Positions 1-9,688 of a stretch of 33,196 bases of DNA are shown in pieces. The notes under the pieces were generated by a model that ran no database searches, was not told where the DNA came from, and worked only from the letters and a program-made list of their open reading frames with translations. Both the position numbers and the translations under genes were made by a program. The first letter of the stretch is position 1. Each line of letters begins with the position of its first letter. Location of the stretch: contig MDYQ01000268.1 of the NCBI GenBank assembly GCA_003024175.1, positions 1-33,196 on the forward strand. Reading direction: 5' to 3'. The DNA is from Planoprotostelium fungivorum (Eukaryota; Evosea; Variosea; Cavosteliida; Cavosteliaceae).

Positions 1-20
1 ATGATGACATGTCTATATAG

Positions 21-1083
21 TAAAGTGTTCTTGAGAACACCACAGACCCTCTTTGACGTAGAAGAGAGAAGAGTTCAAGCCTTCCACCGAATCGCCACCG
101 TCATCCAGGCCGTCTGGAGATCCTGGAAGGTACGCCGTTTTTCCCGCCATTTTATTCCCGCCATTTTTTCCCGCCAAAATTCTCACCTCCATCACAGATC
201 AGAAAAGTCTACATCGAGCTCCGCAATGAATCGTTGGACGTCTTCAAAGGACAGAAGGAGAGGAACAGGATGTCCATGGTCCGTGGTGCCGTGTCCTTCT
301 TTGGAGACTTTTTGGGACTTCAAAATACTCCGACGGATTTAGGACTCCTCCAGCCCAGCGACAACAGGAAGATTCTCTTCTCTGACAGAGTCAACAAGAT
401 CAACCAGGCCTTCAAGGTGAAGCGTTGTAGATGGAAGGTGCTGAAGAGTGTAGATTCAACCGCGTGGGTTGGTGTTGGGTGAGGCCAATCTGTACAACAT
501 CAAATTCTTTGACAAACCGAAGAAAAACGGCACCAACTTTGAAGTTCGCAGGTGAGAGAAACTTTTCTTTTCTCATCGACATAAATTTAAAAACTGGATA
601 AAAAATATCGAATGTAGAAAAAAATATTTTCTATTCGAAGAGGGAAAAGACTGAATCGAAAAAGATTTACTCCCATCTCCGAAATCTCTCACCTGAGTGT
701 GAGTCGCTTGGCCGACAACTACCTCGTGGTCCACGTTCCCAGCAGTGAGTGGAGCTGCAGCTCCACGAGTCGTCACGTCTGACTCCCAACAGCCCACGAC
801 TACGTCATGGAGACTGCAAAGAAGACCATATTCATCACCCTTCTCAGAAGACAGTACAAGAAGATCACCGGAAAGGATTTAGAGCTCAAGATCTTAGAGA
901 GGTTCGTATGAGATGCAACGTCCATCACATCATGTAACTCTACGCAGTATCGCCTACAAGGTCAGGAAGGGAAGAGAGAAGAACTTGAACTTCACCAAAG
1001 ACGAGAACGTGGTTGGTAATGCACAGACGAAGAAGTCTGGAAATGTATTGAACGTGAAGATCAGCTCTGGTTTGAACAAATAA
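21..1083 (+). CDS. Class I myosin heavy chain, C-terminal part (IQ motif and TH1 tail); 5' end outside the window
   Basis: Actin-based motor; this piece is the end of the motor, the light-chain-binding neck and the lipid-binding TH1 tail. Exons at 21-129, 198-416, 454-551, 665-744, 793-901 and 948-1083 have matching phases; positions 1-20 look like the end of an intron (acceptor TATATAG). The first exon carries the motor end KVFLRTPQTLFDVEE and an IQ-like helix (VIQAVWRSWK followed by RK across the intron). The rest reads as TH1: DRVNKINQAFK, IQPRGLVLGEANLYNI, RLADNYLVVHVPS, and the ending LNVKISSGLNK, a typical TH1 terminus. It stops right after TH1, so this is a short-tailed myosin I without SH3. 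Family assignment is strong; the exact class I subtype cannot be told without the motor. Confidence 0.9.
138..180 (+). promoter_or_regulatory. Three E2F-type TTCCCGCC motifs inside a myosin I intron
   Basis: The 68-nt intron at 130-197 holds three copies of TTCCCGCC, at about 141-148, 155-162 and 168-175, the last in the full form TTTTCCCGCCAAAAT. This matches the E2F/DP consensus TTTSSCGC. Copy number in one tiny intron is unusual. Function is inference: a binding site, or a repeated intron composition feature of this genome. Confidence 0.4.
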
Positions 1084-1380
1084 ACTCTCATTGAGAGGGA
1101 GATGGATGGATAATCTGTCGAAAATGTTTTATTCTCGAATGTCATACGAAGAATCGTTTCTGGTCTGCGGTTGGACCAAACGTCAGAAACGTCCAAGGTG
1201 CACCTTGCATCATCTAGAGGTTTCCTACTCCATATGTCGTCACGTCCTCCACCTCTCCAACTTCATATCTCAATCATCAGAACGGTATCCATTACTGTTG
1301 CATAGAGTCCATCATCCACATAAACATACATGTAACACACAAATCTTCGTCTAATCTTTAACTTGTGCCTTGTTGTCGTT
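1084..1380. other. Convergent intergenic stretch, no gene seen
   Basis: Lies between the 3' ends of the myosin I gene (plus) and the F-box gene (minus). I see no exon chain with consistent phases, no RNA gene and no repeat. Presumably two 3' untranslated regions. Confidence 0.5.
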
Positions 1381-2641
1381 CTATTCGTCGTCTGAATCGT
1401 CACTGTCTCCATCTGAACCAGTACTCTCTTCAGCCCATTGTCCAAATCGTCCCAGTCTCCGTTCCTCCCATGACTTTCTTTCATCATCGTATACCAATTC
1501 GTCCCAAAAGCAGAAGAGGTGAAATCTTTCGTCAAGAGGGGTCTCCATCCATGGTTCTAAATCGGGATAATTGGTTATCCATTCCGCCCAATCGAGGACC
1601 ATTGTCTCGTAGCTGGGTGAGACCATCTTACTCGCATCTACCACTATCATCGGAGTAATGCCACCAGATGAATCCAAACTTGTCCACTAGCAGCTCCGCA
1701 GTAGATGAGCAGCCACCTGACACAGATCAGTCGAAACACGACATGATCGTGGTCACCATCGAACCTGTAGATCTGATTGACCTCTAGAGATGCACTCCTC
1801 GCTTTACAACTGTAGAGATTCCAGAACCAATATGGGTCATGGTCTTTGCTTTCTTCTGAATCGCTCTCTTCTTCGTCTCCACGGCCTTCATCATGGTAAT
1901 GAAGCACTCCCTTGGATTGAGGAAGAGGGAGGTAACTGTGATGTGTGAGTCACGGTGCATGATCGTGTGGGCTGTCACCCTCTCAGACCCGGATATCGAG
2001 TGCAGTACTCTTCGATGCATTCTAGATTCAAGACACTGTCAATGAGACTCTCATCCTCTTGTTTCTCCTCTTTCTTGAGATCGATGCCACGGCATTCAAG
2101 TGCAGCGACCAATTTGTTGAGAGCTCTGTCTAGAAAGTATCTTTCGAACGTTCTGGCGTGGTGGATGTATGCCTTTCGATATCGGATCATCGTAACACCC
2201 TGCATCAGTTAGGAGCGATCGGATGGATCTGGCGCTCACCTCCGTTTGACCGCCAAGGGTCGCAAAATGAAGATCAGCAAACACCCAGGTGTTATGTTTT
2301 GACTCAAGCAGCTTGATCCTCTTCATAAAATATGCTTGTGAGTGATCTTCTTCATTTGGCAGTGGAGAGTCTGACGCCTTCGTCTTTCCCTGTGTTGTCT
2401 TCCTCTTTGATAATCCTATCCGTTTTGGATGAAAGGCGAATAAAATGTCGTGCCGGTTACAGAGTGACTTCCAGATGGTTCGATCGAACTCAACATCGTG
2501 AGTTATGAGCTGATAGAATGGGTGAGAGACCCGTCTCAGTCGATACAGATCGACTCCATTGAGGAGGCACGTGAAGTTAGAGATGGTCAGCAGCTGAAGC
2601 AAGTCCATCTGTTTCCCCCGATGTGGCGTTCCAAATGTCAT
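1381..2641 (-). CDS. F-box protein, 379 aa
   Basis: Probable substrate-recognition subunit of an SCF ubiquitin ligase. Exons (minus) 2641-2240, 2199-1979, 1935-1717 and 1678-1381 join in phase. Near the N-terminus, residues about 12-62 fit an F-box: LLQLLTISNFTCLL, then VDLYRLRRVSHPFYQLI and IWKSLCNRHD. A basic stretch (KRIGLSKRKTTQGK) follows. The middle has an acidic run (DEEESDSEESKDHD) and the protein ends in an acidic tail (DGDSDDSDDE). The C-terminal half (PMIVVDASKMVSP, VLDWAEWITNYPDLEPW) is unrecognised; an SMI1/KNR4-like domain as in FBXO3 is possible but unproven. Start chosen at the first ATG of the ORF; an alternative is Met-12. Divergent from the next gene with about 59 bp between starts. 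Confidence 0.75.
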
Positions 2642-2700
2642 GAAATTGTTTTGGTCGCGCGAGAACGAGAAGGAAATTGCTCACACTTGTTCAGACACAC

Positions 2701-3112
2701 ATGTCTGGGGTCACCGTCGCCATCCTCTATCTCTTCTCCATTTGCTTTGGGCAAAGTGATCGTATCCACACGTTAACGACTGACTTCAATCAGACTGCAC
2801 GGACATCGCTAGCCAAGACGATTGTGTCAGAAACGTGATGCCATGTGCGGAGAAATGTGACCATGTCGAAAGACTGCCTGGTGCGATAATGGAGAAGAAG
2901 AAACGTATGCAGAACTACCGAGAGGAGAGTGAGACCCATCATGATGTATGATCGTCAGTGATTCGAGCTCAGAGCACATCGACCAAGTGACCTGGATCGG
3001 TATTGGATTGGGCTCTTTCTTCGCCGTGACAGCTCTCATCGTCCTCTCCTCCTATCTCATCTACAAACACATCACGAGGAGAAGACAACGTCAATATCAT
3101 GCGATCCAATGA
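2701..3112 (+). CDS. Small Cys-rich single-pass membrane protein, 105 aa, with a 16-nt micro-exon
   Basis: Unrecognised. Exons 2701-2761, 2794-2880, 2913-2928 and 2959-3112 join in phase. The product starts with a signal peptide (MSGVTVAILYLFSICFG), has a short outside domain with four cysteines (CTDIASQDDCVRNVMPCAEKC), an acidic stretch, one transmembrane helix (WIGIGLGSFFAVTALIVLSS) and a basic cytosolic end (KHITRRRQRQYHAIQ). It therefore looks like a type I membrane protein. The third exon is only 16 nt; reading through the preceding intron breaks the frame before the transmembrane segment, which is why I prefer the micro-exon. The stop lies 26 bp from the end of the convergent neighbour. 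Confidence 0.6.
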
Positions 3113-3138
3113 CCTCGGCCTTCTTTATTTCTACTTGT

Positions 3139-3722
3139 CTATTCGATGATCCAGTCTTGTCCTGCCGTTCTCAGACGATCAATGAACGTGGGGCCGTAAG
3201 CCGCCGCGGGCGTGCAAAAACCCCTCTCAGCACATCTACAACGAGTCAGACACGAATGTGGCAGGTTGTAGATGCTCACTTGTCACGGCTGAGGGCGAGA
3301 TGTACGGCAGACTCGCTGAGCATTCTGGCAGTGTCATTGTAGCCAGGGTCCTGGTGGCCCTTAGCTCTACCACGGACAGTTACCTCTCTTCCATCCTACT
3401 CTGGTTGAGAAGAATCTATGAAATTGCGTGGTGATTTCGCAGAAGAAAATGGCGGGAAGATATTCGAAGAAGATTCACCGGAGTTCTTCCCTTGGCGATG
3501 TAATGAGTGGCCCACTTTCCACTCTCGATGATCTTACGCGTGGGTCCAGTACCTGTACAACCTTCACTCCTTTTTTCCCGCCAAAACCTCACCTGGGGTG
3601 GGAACGAACTTCTTGATGATATTCCTCGAGAAAGACACCGACAAGAGGAGACCGGCGACGATCATGACCACAAAGACGACACCCGAAACAAAGACATCGG
3701 GTGTGCTGAGTACCTCCGTGTA
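3139..3722 (-). pseudogene. Saccharopine dehydrogenase-like oxidoreductase (SCCPDH family), C-terminal part only
   Basis: Exons (minus) 3722-3593, 3552-3479, 3395-3280 and 3235-3139 join in phase into 138 codons. They match the C-terminal third of the SCCPDH / trans-acting enoyl reductase family: hydrophobic segment VFVSGVVFVVMIVAGLLL, then FSRNIIKKFVPTPGTGPT, then VRGRAKGHQDPGYNDTARML and ESAVHLALSRDK, and the ending GFCTPAAAYGPTFIDRLRTA. The N-terminal NAD(P)-binding Rossmann domain (about 280 residues in the family) is absent: upstream lies a splice-acceptor-like ATATTTCAG, then a 16-bp palindrome and a divergent gene. So it is either a 5'-truncated relic or a gene whose front was lost by rearrangement or misassembly. 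The splice sites and frames of the surviving part are clean, which suggests the loss is recent. Confidence 0.7.
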
Positions 3723-3757
3723 CTGAAATATTATATTGTCTTTCCATGTGATAGGAG

Positions 3758-3773
3758 GTAGGAGGCCTCCTAC
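3758..3773. repeat. 16-bp perfect palindrome at the truncated end of the SCCPDH fragment
   Basis: GTAGGAGGCCTCCTAC reads the same on both strands. It lies 36 bp upstream of the first surviving exon of the oxidoreductase fragment and about 100 bp before the divergent start at 3876, so it marks the probable breakpoint. Confidence 0.7.
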
Positions 3774-3802
3774 TTAGTTTCCGTTACACAAACACAATTT
3801 CC

Positions 3803-3810
3803 TTTCCCGC
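3803..3810 (+). promoter_or_regulatory. E2F-type site TTTCCCGC upstream of the NLS protein gene
   Basis: Canonical TTTCCCGC followed by C, 66 bp before the ATG at 3876. Shared with the dCMP deaminase promoter, so the downstream nuclear protein may be expressed in S phase (inference). Confidence 0.4.
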
Positions 3811-3875
3811 CTCCAAATACGATTTCTCTTTGGTTTCACGGAACACGAAAAGCATTTCCATACGAACAGAACATC

Positions 3876-4817
3876 ATGGCGGAACAAGCGACGACTACTC
3901 TCCAGGCACTCCTGAACACAGATACATCGGATGTGATCACGGCCCTGCAATCATTGGAAGATTGCAGCAAGCTGAGGATCATCATTGAGAAGATGAAAGA
4001 ACAACTGCCTGGACGGACAGAGATACTTCAACTCAGAAGTTCTGTTCCTGCTGAATCTGAGGAAAGAAAGATTGTCGATAATACCCGACTGATTACCTAT
4101 AAAACAAACAAGGTGAGATGATGCACTTGTCGAATGCAATATTAAGAGACGAAGGACGAATGGGAGGGTGAAAAGACTGGTTCATTTGCAACATGGATCA
4201 ACTGGAGTCTCGTAGAGGTCAAGATGGAACACATGACCGAACCCCTACAGCTTGCTTTCAAGCACTCTATTTATTCTCGCAACTATTACCTCGAAGAAGA
4301 TGAAGGTGAATCACATCAACCACCGACAACAACTGATCATGGATAGGCTTTGGCATCACCTGGAGCTATGAAAAAGAGGAAGGCAAGTTATGGAATTCAT
4401 CTGTCAACTACTCCACTCGGACGTACCAACTAGAACAGATGGAGAGAGTGAAAGAGGTACGACATCTCAACTCTCCATCTCGCTCATCCATCACCAGATC
4501 TTGAAGACGAACTTGTCTGAGAAACAACTCATCCACCTCTTGACTCGAGCTTGTGTCATGCCGTTCTTCGCTTCGACCACACCTCGTCTGGATCTCCCAA
4601 CCGAACAGCAACTCTTCGATTACAAGTCTTTCACGTCCTCCGTCGATAACATGAAGCCACACGAGGTGATCTTGCATCTCGTTCCCCCATCTGACACGGA
4701 CAGATCGCACAAGATGAGAAATCATCTCCTCGATCGAGAAGCAAGAGTGTCGATGGAAAGGTCGCCCCCATCGATCTCCTGGCATCACCCACGAAGAAGC
4801 GAAAGGTCAATGCATGA
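3876..4817 (+). CDS. Uncharacterised nuclear protein with C-terminal SV40-type NLS, 261 aa
   Basis: Exons 3876-4112, 4149-4305, 4347-4456, 4498-4665 and 4704-4817 join in phase. The product starts MAEQATTTLQALLNT, has a helical N-terminal region (LRIIIEKMKEQL), a central mixed region (WINWSLVEVKMEHMTEPLQL, FGITWSYEKEEGKLW) and a helical segment (LSEKQLIHLLTRACVMPFF). It ends in a Ser/Arg-rich tail (KSSPRSRSKSVDGK) and the basic motif SPTKKRKVNA, nearly the classic PKKKRKV nuclear import signal. I chose the splicing that removes 4666-4703, because it alone puts the NLS in frame with a stop just after. I do not recognise the family. An E2F-type site precedes it, so a DNA-replication or chromatin role is possible but unproven. 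Confidence 0.65.
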
Positions 4818-5023
4818 AGCCATTTATTCTCTGATAAATATTATTTGTATTATCCTCACCACTCTTCATCACGCATCGTCCTTGTGATTATCCATCGCTG
4901 TCATCGACTTGATCCATCACCTCTGTGATCCGACCATCCATCATCCTTTCCGTCATATCCTCCACTCACACATTCTCTGCGTTACAAAAGTTCCATCATC
5001 ATCATCTTCTCTCTTTTATTGTC

Positions 5024-6709
5024 TTACGGCAGCAAGTGCTGTCTCTCTCCTCCCTCCTCGTTCATCTTTGGCAGCTCAGACGTGGGTCGGCTGAGAGATT
5101 CAAACTTGTGAACCTTGTAGACGTCCTTTCTGGGCACGATGTACACCAACATGATGTCTATGATGACGGTAGCTATGGACAACAGAGCGATACCACTGCC
5201 CAAGCTGGTCACCATGGTGACAAAGTCGAACTGTACGGGTTAGCGAATAGGATGAAATTTCACTCACTTTTCCTCCGGTTCCTGCGACAAGGAAGACGAA
5301 GCGGAGTCCGTATACCTTTGAATAAATCGATATTTAATTCTATTTATTTCTCGACACGTGATGCATGATGATGCATGATGGAGATTGGTTTTGTGTGTTG
5401 AATTGTGTCTCACCTTGTATAGATCTCTGCGTTGGACGTACTGTCCATTCTCAAGGCTTTGATACGTGGAAGTGTATCTGAAATTGTAACCTGGTGAGAA
5501 GGTTTTCTTTGGGTCGAGCTCGTCGACTCTGTCTTCTCATCAGCCTCCATCGTCACATCGCGTCGTCTGATGAGTGAGACTGACCTTCTGAATTGCATCG
5601 TGGCATCACATTCGTCTGGACTCTTATCAAGGTTGCAATCCCAAATCAATGTGCCCACGATAACTGATCGTCCATCATCATCAAATCATCTCATAATCAT
5701 CCATCATCATCATCTCGTTTACAGAAACGAATCGATTGGAAGATGTCTTACGTGCACCGGTCTCCATGACTTCATCTAAGTTGACGTGAGCGGCGTTGAT
5801 GTTGTCTCCCTCCGGAGAACCGTTCAAGATGGTAGAGATGTTGAAGAGGTTGTAGTTGTCTCTGATCTTCGGACCCTTGGCGTTCGATCTGTTCGCGTAT
5901 CAACATCATCACAATGCAAGATGGGGAGACGTAAGATGAGAAGTCGAGAAGGTGATGGAATAGAAGGTGAGAACGTGAAGATGAGAACGTGAAGAAGAGA
6001 TCACGGACACAGTCAAGTTGAAATGCGGAAAGAATCCTGATGCTTTGGGGAAGACGGTGAAGTTTTGAATGCCTTGAAGGTGGATGAGAGGTACCTTGTC
6101 GTTCTCGATGGGGCACCACGCGTAGGCGTAACAACGGTTGTTGATGCACGTATCGTTCGCGATGATGCCTGCTCGATGTGAATGGATCGTTAGAATTCCA
6201 TTGTCCTTCACCTGTTCCCTTCGAGGCCAACGGGACACATGGTGTTGTCTCATCGCAGAAAAGAGTCTTATCGATTGTAGTGCATGTGTCTCTCTTCTGT
6301 CTGAGTGTCGCCACATATGATGTCGTCAAGAAGAAAGCGTTGTCTTCTTTTGGTGGATAGACGGCGTCGAACTCATCCCAATTCTGGATTGTTCCATTCA
6401 CATTCGTGTATGCATTTCCCTTCACTTTGATATTTACGTCTGAACGTTAGATCAGTGATGCACTCGAGCCGTGAAATGATTTACTTCCTGACAACTGGTC
6501 GACTTTCTGATAACCTTTATGCCAGACGATCTGCACTCTGATGGTCGATCAGCCACAGCGTCGTACGTTATATCTTCTCACCCTATAATGTAGCCCAATA
6601 GACCCAAAATGATGAGCCAATTGAGCAATCCCAACTTCCAGTTCTTGATCTCGACCAATTTGACGGTCTTCACGGTCAAAAATCCTTTGACGTAGCCCCA
6701 CATGGCCAT
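5024..6709 (-). CDS. P2X-type ATP-gated cation channel, 384 aa
   Basis: Trimeric ATP-gated channel subunit with two transmembrane helices and a large Cys-rich outer domain. Exons (minus) 6709-6582, 6537-6485, 6439-6212, 6168-6009, 5888-5752, 5663-5585, 5528-5414, 5315-5268 and 5230-5024 join in phase. Diagnostic parts: N-terminal TVKTVKLVEIKNWKLGLLNW leading into TM1; VNIKVKGNAYT with the paired lysines of the ATP site; ECDATMQFRR and GYNFRYTSTY, then DLYKVYGLRF (the Lys before VYG matches the ATP-contacting Lys near TM2). TM2 is LGSGIALLSIATVIIDIMLV. A YxxxK motif (YKVHK) follows TM2, as in animal P2X. In Dictyostelium P2X proteins sit in the contractile vacuole, so an osmoregulatory role is plausible. 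Start is MAMWGYVKGF; Met 2 codons on is equally possible. The splice choice at 6009/5888 is the least certain junction. Confidence 0.92.
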
Positions 6710-6981
6710 GCTGTTCGAGAATGGAATGAGAAAAAAAGTCAAAAGGCCCTCCGGCTTCTTCATCTGCCTGAAACTTTTCTCGTTCCACAACACAGACACA
6801 GACACGCAGTGAAGGACGATGAACCAACCCCACGGTGGTGGCGTCGATGATGCGGGCACAAGTGAAGAGACAGCGCTCTGAAGTATATGCACCGCTAGTC
6901 CTTATGATGAATTTCGTCGTCCATTCATGCTGTTACTTAATTATTATATCAGCGACAGTTACAGTCTCACAATAATTTATT

Positions 6982-7834
6982 TTAATCTGACTCCTGAGGA
7001 CCACCCACGATGATCGTCTCGATGTCCACTGACTCGCTGCTGTGAAGATGTGTCCTGGCGTAGGACTCTGCCTTCTTCAAGTCCTTCAACTGTCGACTCT
7101 TCAGCGTCTCTTCCATCTGATGATTGGACTCACGCTGTCGTGGCTGAGTTGCTTCTGAAGAACATGCAGATGAGATGGGATGGTTCGATCTAAGGCAGGG
7201 GCTGCCACGAGAGCACCAAAAGGAATGAAGAAGAGGGGGACGACGGCGGCGGCGACGGCTGCTGGGTTTCTCTGGCACCAGCGAGACTTCTTTCCAAATG
7301 TAATATAGTTAGCGTCGCAGTAGGTGGGGAAGAGCTTGTTGTCCAGATACATGACACGACGAGATGAATCGATGGCCTGGGATTAATTCAGTTGGGGTCG
7401 TGTGGGCGATTATGAAGATCGACATGAACGTCTTAAAGTATCAATGTTCACCATGTAGAGGATGTTTCCAGCGCTCATCATAGTGTCCAAATGACCACTG
7501 ATGTTGGACGTGGTACGGATGAGGTCCTCCATCAGATTGAGATTCTGCTTTAGAGCTTCGATCTTGGCGCGATATTGTTTCCTCTCGGTCTTCTCGGTGC
7601 TCTTCTTTGGAGATCTCATGCGGGCGTACTCCATTTTCGTATCGTTCAACAGACTAAAGAGCCGATCTCTTTGAGCCTAATTCTTCATTCAGCTCTCGCG
7701 GTTTTTCTCACACTTCCACTCACCTGAGCTTGCACCAGCAGTGTTGCCAATCGATCAGAGGGGTTCGATTCAGAGGGATCGAAATGAGAGTAAAAGAGAT
7801 CGGTCTGCACAGAGCGCTTGAGGTTTCTGTTCAT
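6982..7834 (-). CDS. Uncharacterised coiled-coil membrane protein, 222 aa
   Basis: Exons (minus) 7834-7724, 7676-7452, 7376-7217 and 7154-6982 join in phase. The first half is charged and helical (DRLFSLLNDTKMEYARMR, RKQYRAKIEALKQNLNLMED), likely coiled coil. The middle has a Cys-containing stretch (LFPTYCDANYITFGKKSR, WCQRNP) running into a hydrophobic segment (AAVAAAVVPLFFIPF), long enough for one membrane pass. The C-terminus is again helical and ends in IETIIVGGPQESD. No family recognised. The last intron (7216-7155) is inferred: without it the frame ends before the clearly coding C-terminal exon. Confidence 0.6.
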
Positions 7835-8449
7835 TTGGACTGATGATGGTATTCGTAGAGGTTCGTGCGTGTGGCGTGATGGTGATGCGGAGACGGGTGT
7901 GCCCAGAGAAGATTTTGGTGTATAGTTTCAAGTGATTTTTCAACCATTTTCGCGATTCCATGTCATCCGTGGCACACCTCCATGTAATATGTATGCGTTA
8001 CGTTTGGGTGAGAGGACAAAGAGCACCCCTCAGCTTCAAGTCAGACGGGTTCGTGGGTCTTTGAGCCTGAGCCGGCCAATCAAACAGGATCTAATCAACA
8101 ATATTCTGGACTTACTTTTTGATCGAATTTCCTCTCTCTACAATCGAAATTGAGTACACAGTACCAAACATATCCAGCTCGACAAGGTACAATCTCAGGC
8201 CTGAGAGAGGACAGATTTATTTTGGATGATCCTTAGGTCACCTCGATCACCGACGTAAAACACGCCAACTGATCGAAATCGATTCATGAATGGTAGTGTT
8301 TAGAATGAATGGGTGTTCACAAACTACACAAGAAACATCGATGGTCTAACGTAAGATTAGAACTTCGCACGCTCTGATTTGACATATCTATCGAGACATC
8401 TTCAGGTCAACCTTTCCAATTTTCTCTTCCCGAAGCGACACATCGGATC
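7835..8449. other. Intergenic, no gene supported
   Basis: Divergent spacer between the coiled-coil membrane protein gene (minus) and the first LEA2 gene (plus). Short open frames exist on both strands (for example 7932-8153 plus), but none joins into an exon chain or resembles a protein family. Probably two promoters plus untranslated leaders. Confidence 0.4.
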
Positions 8450-9241
8450 ATGGACTACTCAGGTGAGCAACCTCTCTTAGGACAACACAAGTCTTCCGAT
8501 TCTGGCCGTAGGAAATGTTTCAAGTGAGTGAATTCCTCAAATCATCATCTGAAAGAATCAGCTCCTGTTTGACCGTCTGTGCGTGCATTGTATTCATAGC
8601 CATGCTGATCCCTCTTCTGATCTACTACATCTATCCTAGAGCACCGACAGGTGAAACATTGCACATCAGATTCCATCCTCTGAGGTGACCACAGCCTCTA
8701 TCAGCAGAACCTACACAGACATCGTTCTCTATCGTTATCCAAGGAGTGTCTATTTCAACATAACAGTGAGATGCTTCTTCCACCATCGCATCGCGGTTCT
8801 AACTTGACGTTAGCATGTCGTGACTGTCTATAATCCCAACTACGTCGCCGTGACAGCCGATGATATAGCAATCGACGTCTATTATCAAGACCCCTCACTG
8901 TATAGATATTCAAGAAGCTACATTGGTAGTGCGAAGATGGACAGCATCAAACTCGCCGGACATCAGAACACGGTGTGTCTTGGAATGATGACACCCGCGT
9001 CTAATGCGATCAGACGTTCAACATGAAGATCATCGTCACCAGCTACGACTCCAATGTCTACTCCGATATCCAATCGGACAGTACCTACGGTAGTGGAATG
9101 GTGAGATGATGAAGAGGGAACATTGTTGACTCCTCCAAGGTGCCCGTCTTCACGGTGGGCAACATGACAGTCACTCATCTCAAATTCACCTTCTCTCTCA
9201 CCATTCAAGACAATGGGAGGTTCCAAATCAAGGAAGATTAA
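8450..9241 (+). CDS. LEA2-domain (LEA14 / NDR1-HIN1-like) single-pass membrane protein, copy A, 193 aa
   Basis: Exons 8450-8523, 8562-8650, 8695-8765, 8814-8972, 9014-9100 and 9140-9241 join in phase. A short cytosolic N-terminus (MDYSGEQPLLGQHKSS) leads into one transmembrane helix (LTVCACIVFIAMLIPLLIYY). Outside comes an LEA2-type beta-sandwich: TASISRTYTDIVLY, FNIT, VTVYNPNYVAVTADDIAIDV, YIGSAKMDSIKLAGHQ, then VPVFTVGNMTVTHLKFTFSL. The N-P-N-Y after VTVY is the hallmark strand of the family. In plants such proteins act in dehydration or pathogen response; in amoebae the role is unknown. A tandem paralog lies 447 bp downstream with the same domain order and almost the same exon lengths. Confidence 0.8.
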
Positions 9242-9688
9242 CTTTAAATTTCCACTTGTGGATGAGGCGCGATCGCGTGAAGAGCGTCGCCTGATTGGCT
9301 GATGGAGTGGATCTCTAAGACGAATAAAACTCTTGATGTTTTCAATCGGTATCCATGAATATCTGAGAAGAAGCACACATTCAAAAGGATGAATGGAGAT
9401 GAAAATAAGGATAGGAACAATCCATTTGTACAACACGAAATTGGGCCTTATCAAGCGTTGGGCCAGTGCATCGAGATCGCGGACATCACGACAGTCCTGA
9501 AGACGTCGTCGAATGGTGGTCCATGAGCGAACACTTCTGTTTATGCTTCCTTACAAGTTGATACATATTCATTGGTGTGAGAAGGCGGGTGGGAATCTGT
9601 GTTCTTCCGTACCTGACAGATAATCCGGCCGAGAGCGAAGAATCTCGGTGGCTTCCTCTCATTTTCTTTCGGGCAAGACAACACCAAC
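9242..9688. other. Intergenic spacer between the two LEA2 paralogs
   Basis: No exon chain found on either strand. The palindrome-like GCGATCGC at 9268-9275 is too short to call. Presumably 3' untranslated sequence of copy A and the promoter of copy B. Confidence 0.4.

Noticed and set aside
3428-3616. Plus-strand open frame
   Set aside because: It runs antisense to recognisable oxidoreductase exons and has no family resemblance.
7770-7961. Longer N-terminus for the coiled-coil membrane protein (MESRKWLKNHLK)
   Set aside because: It is in a different frame from the exon that starts at 7834 and ends in a stop without a usable donor.
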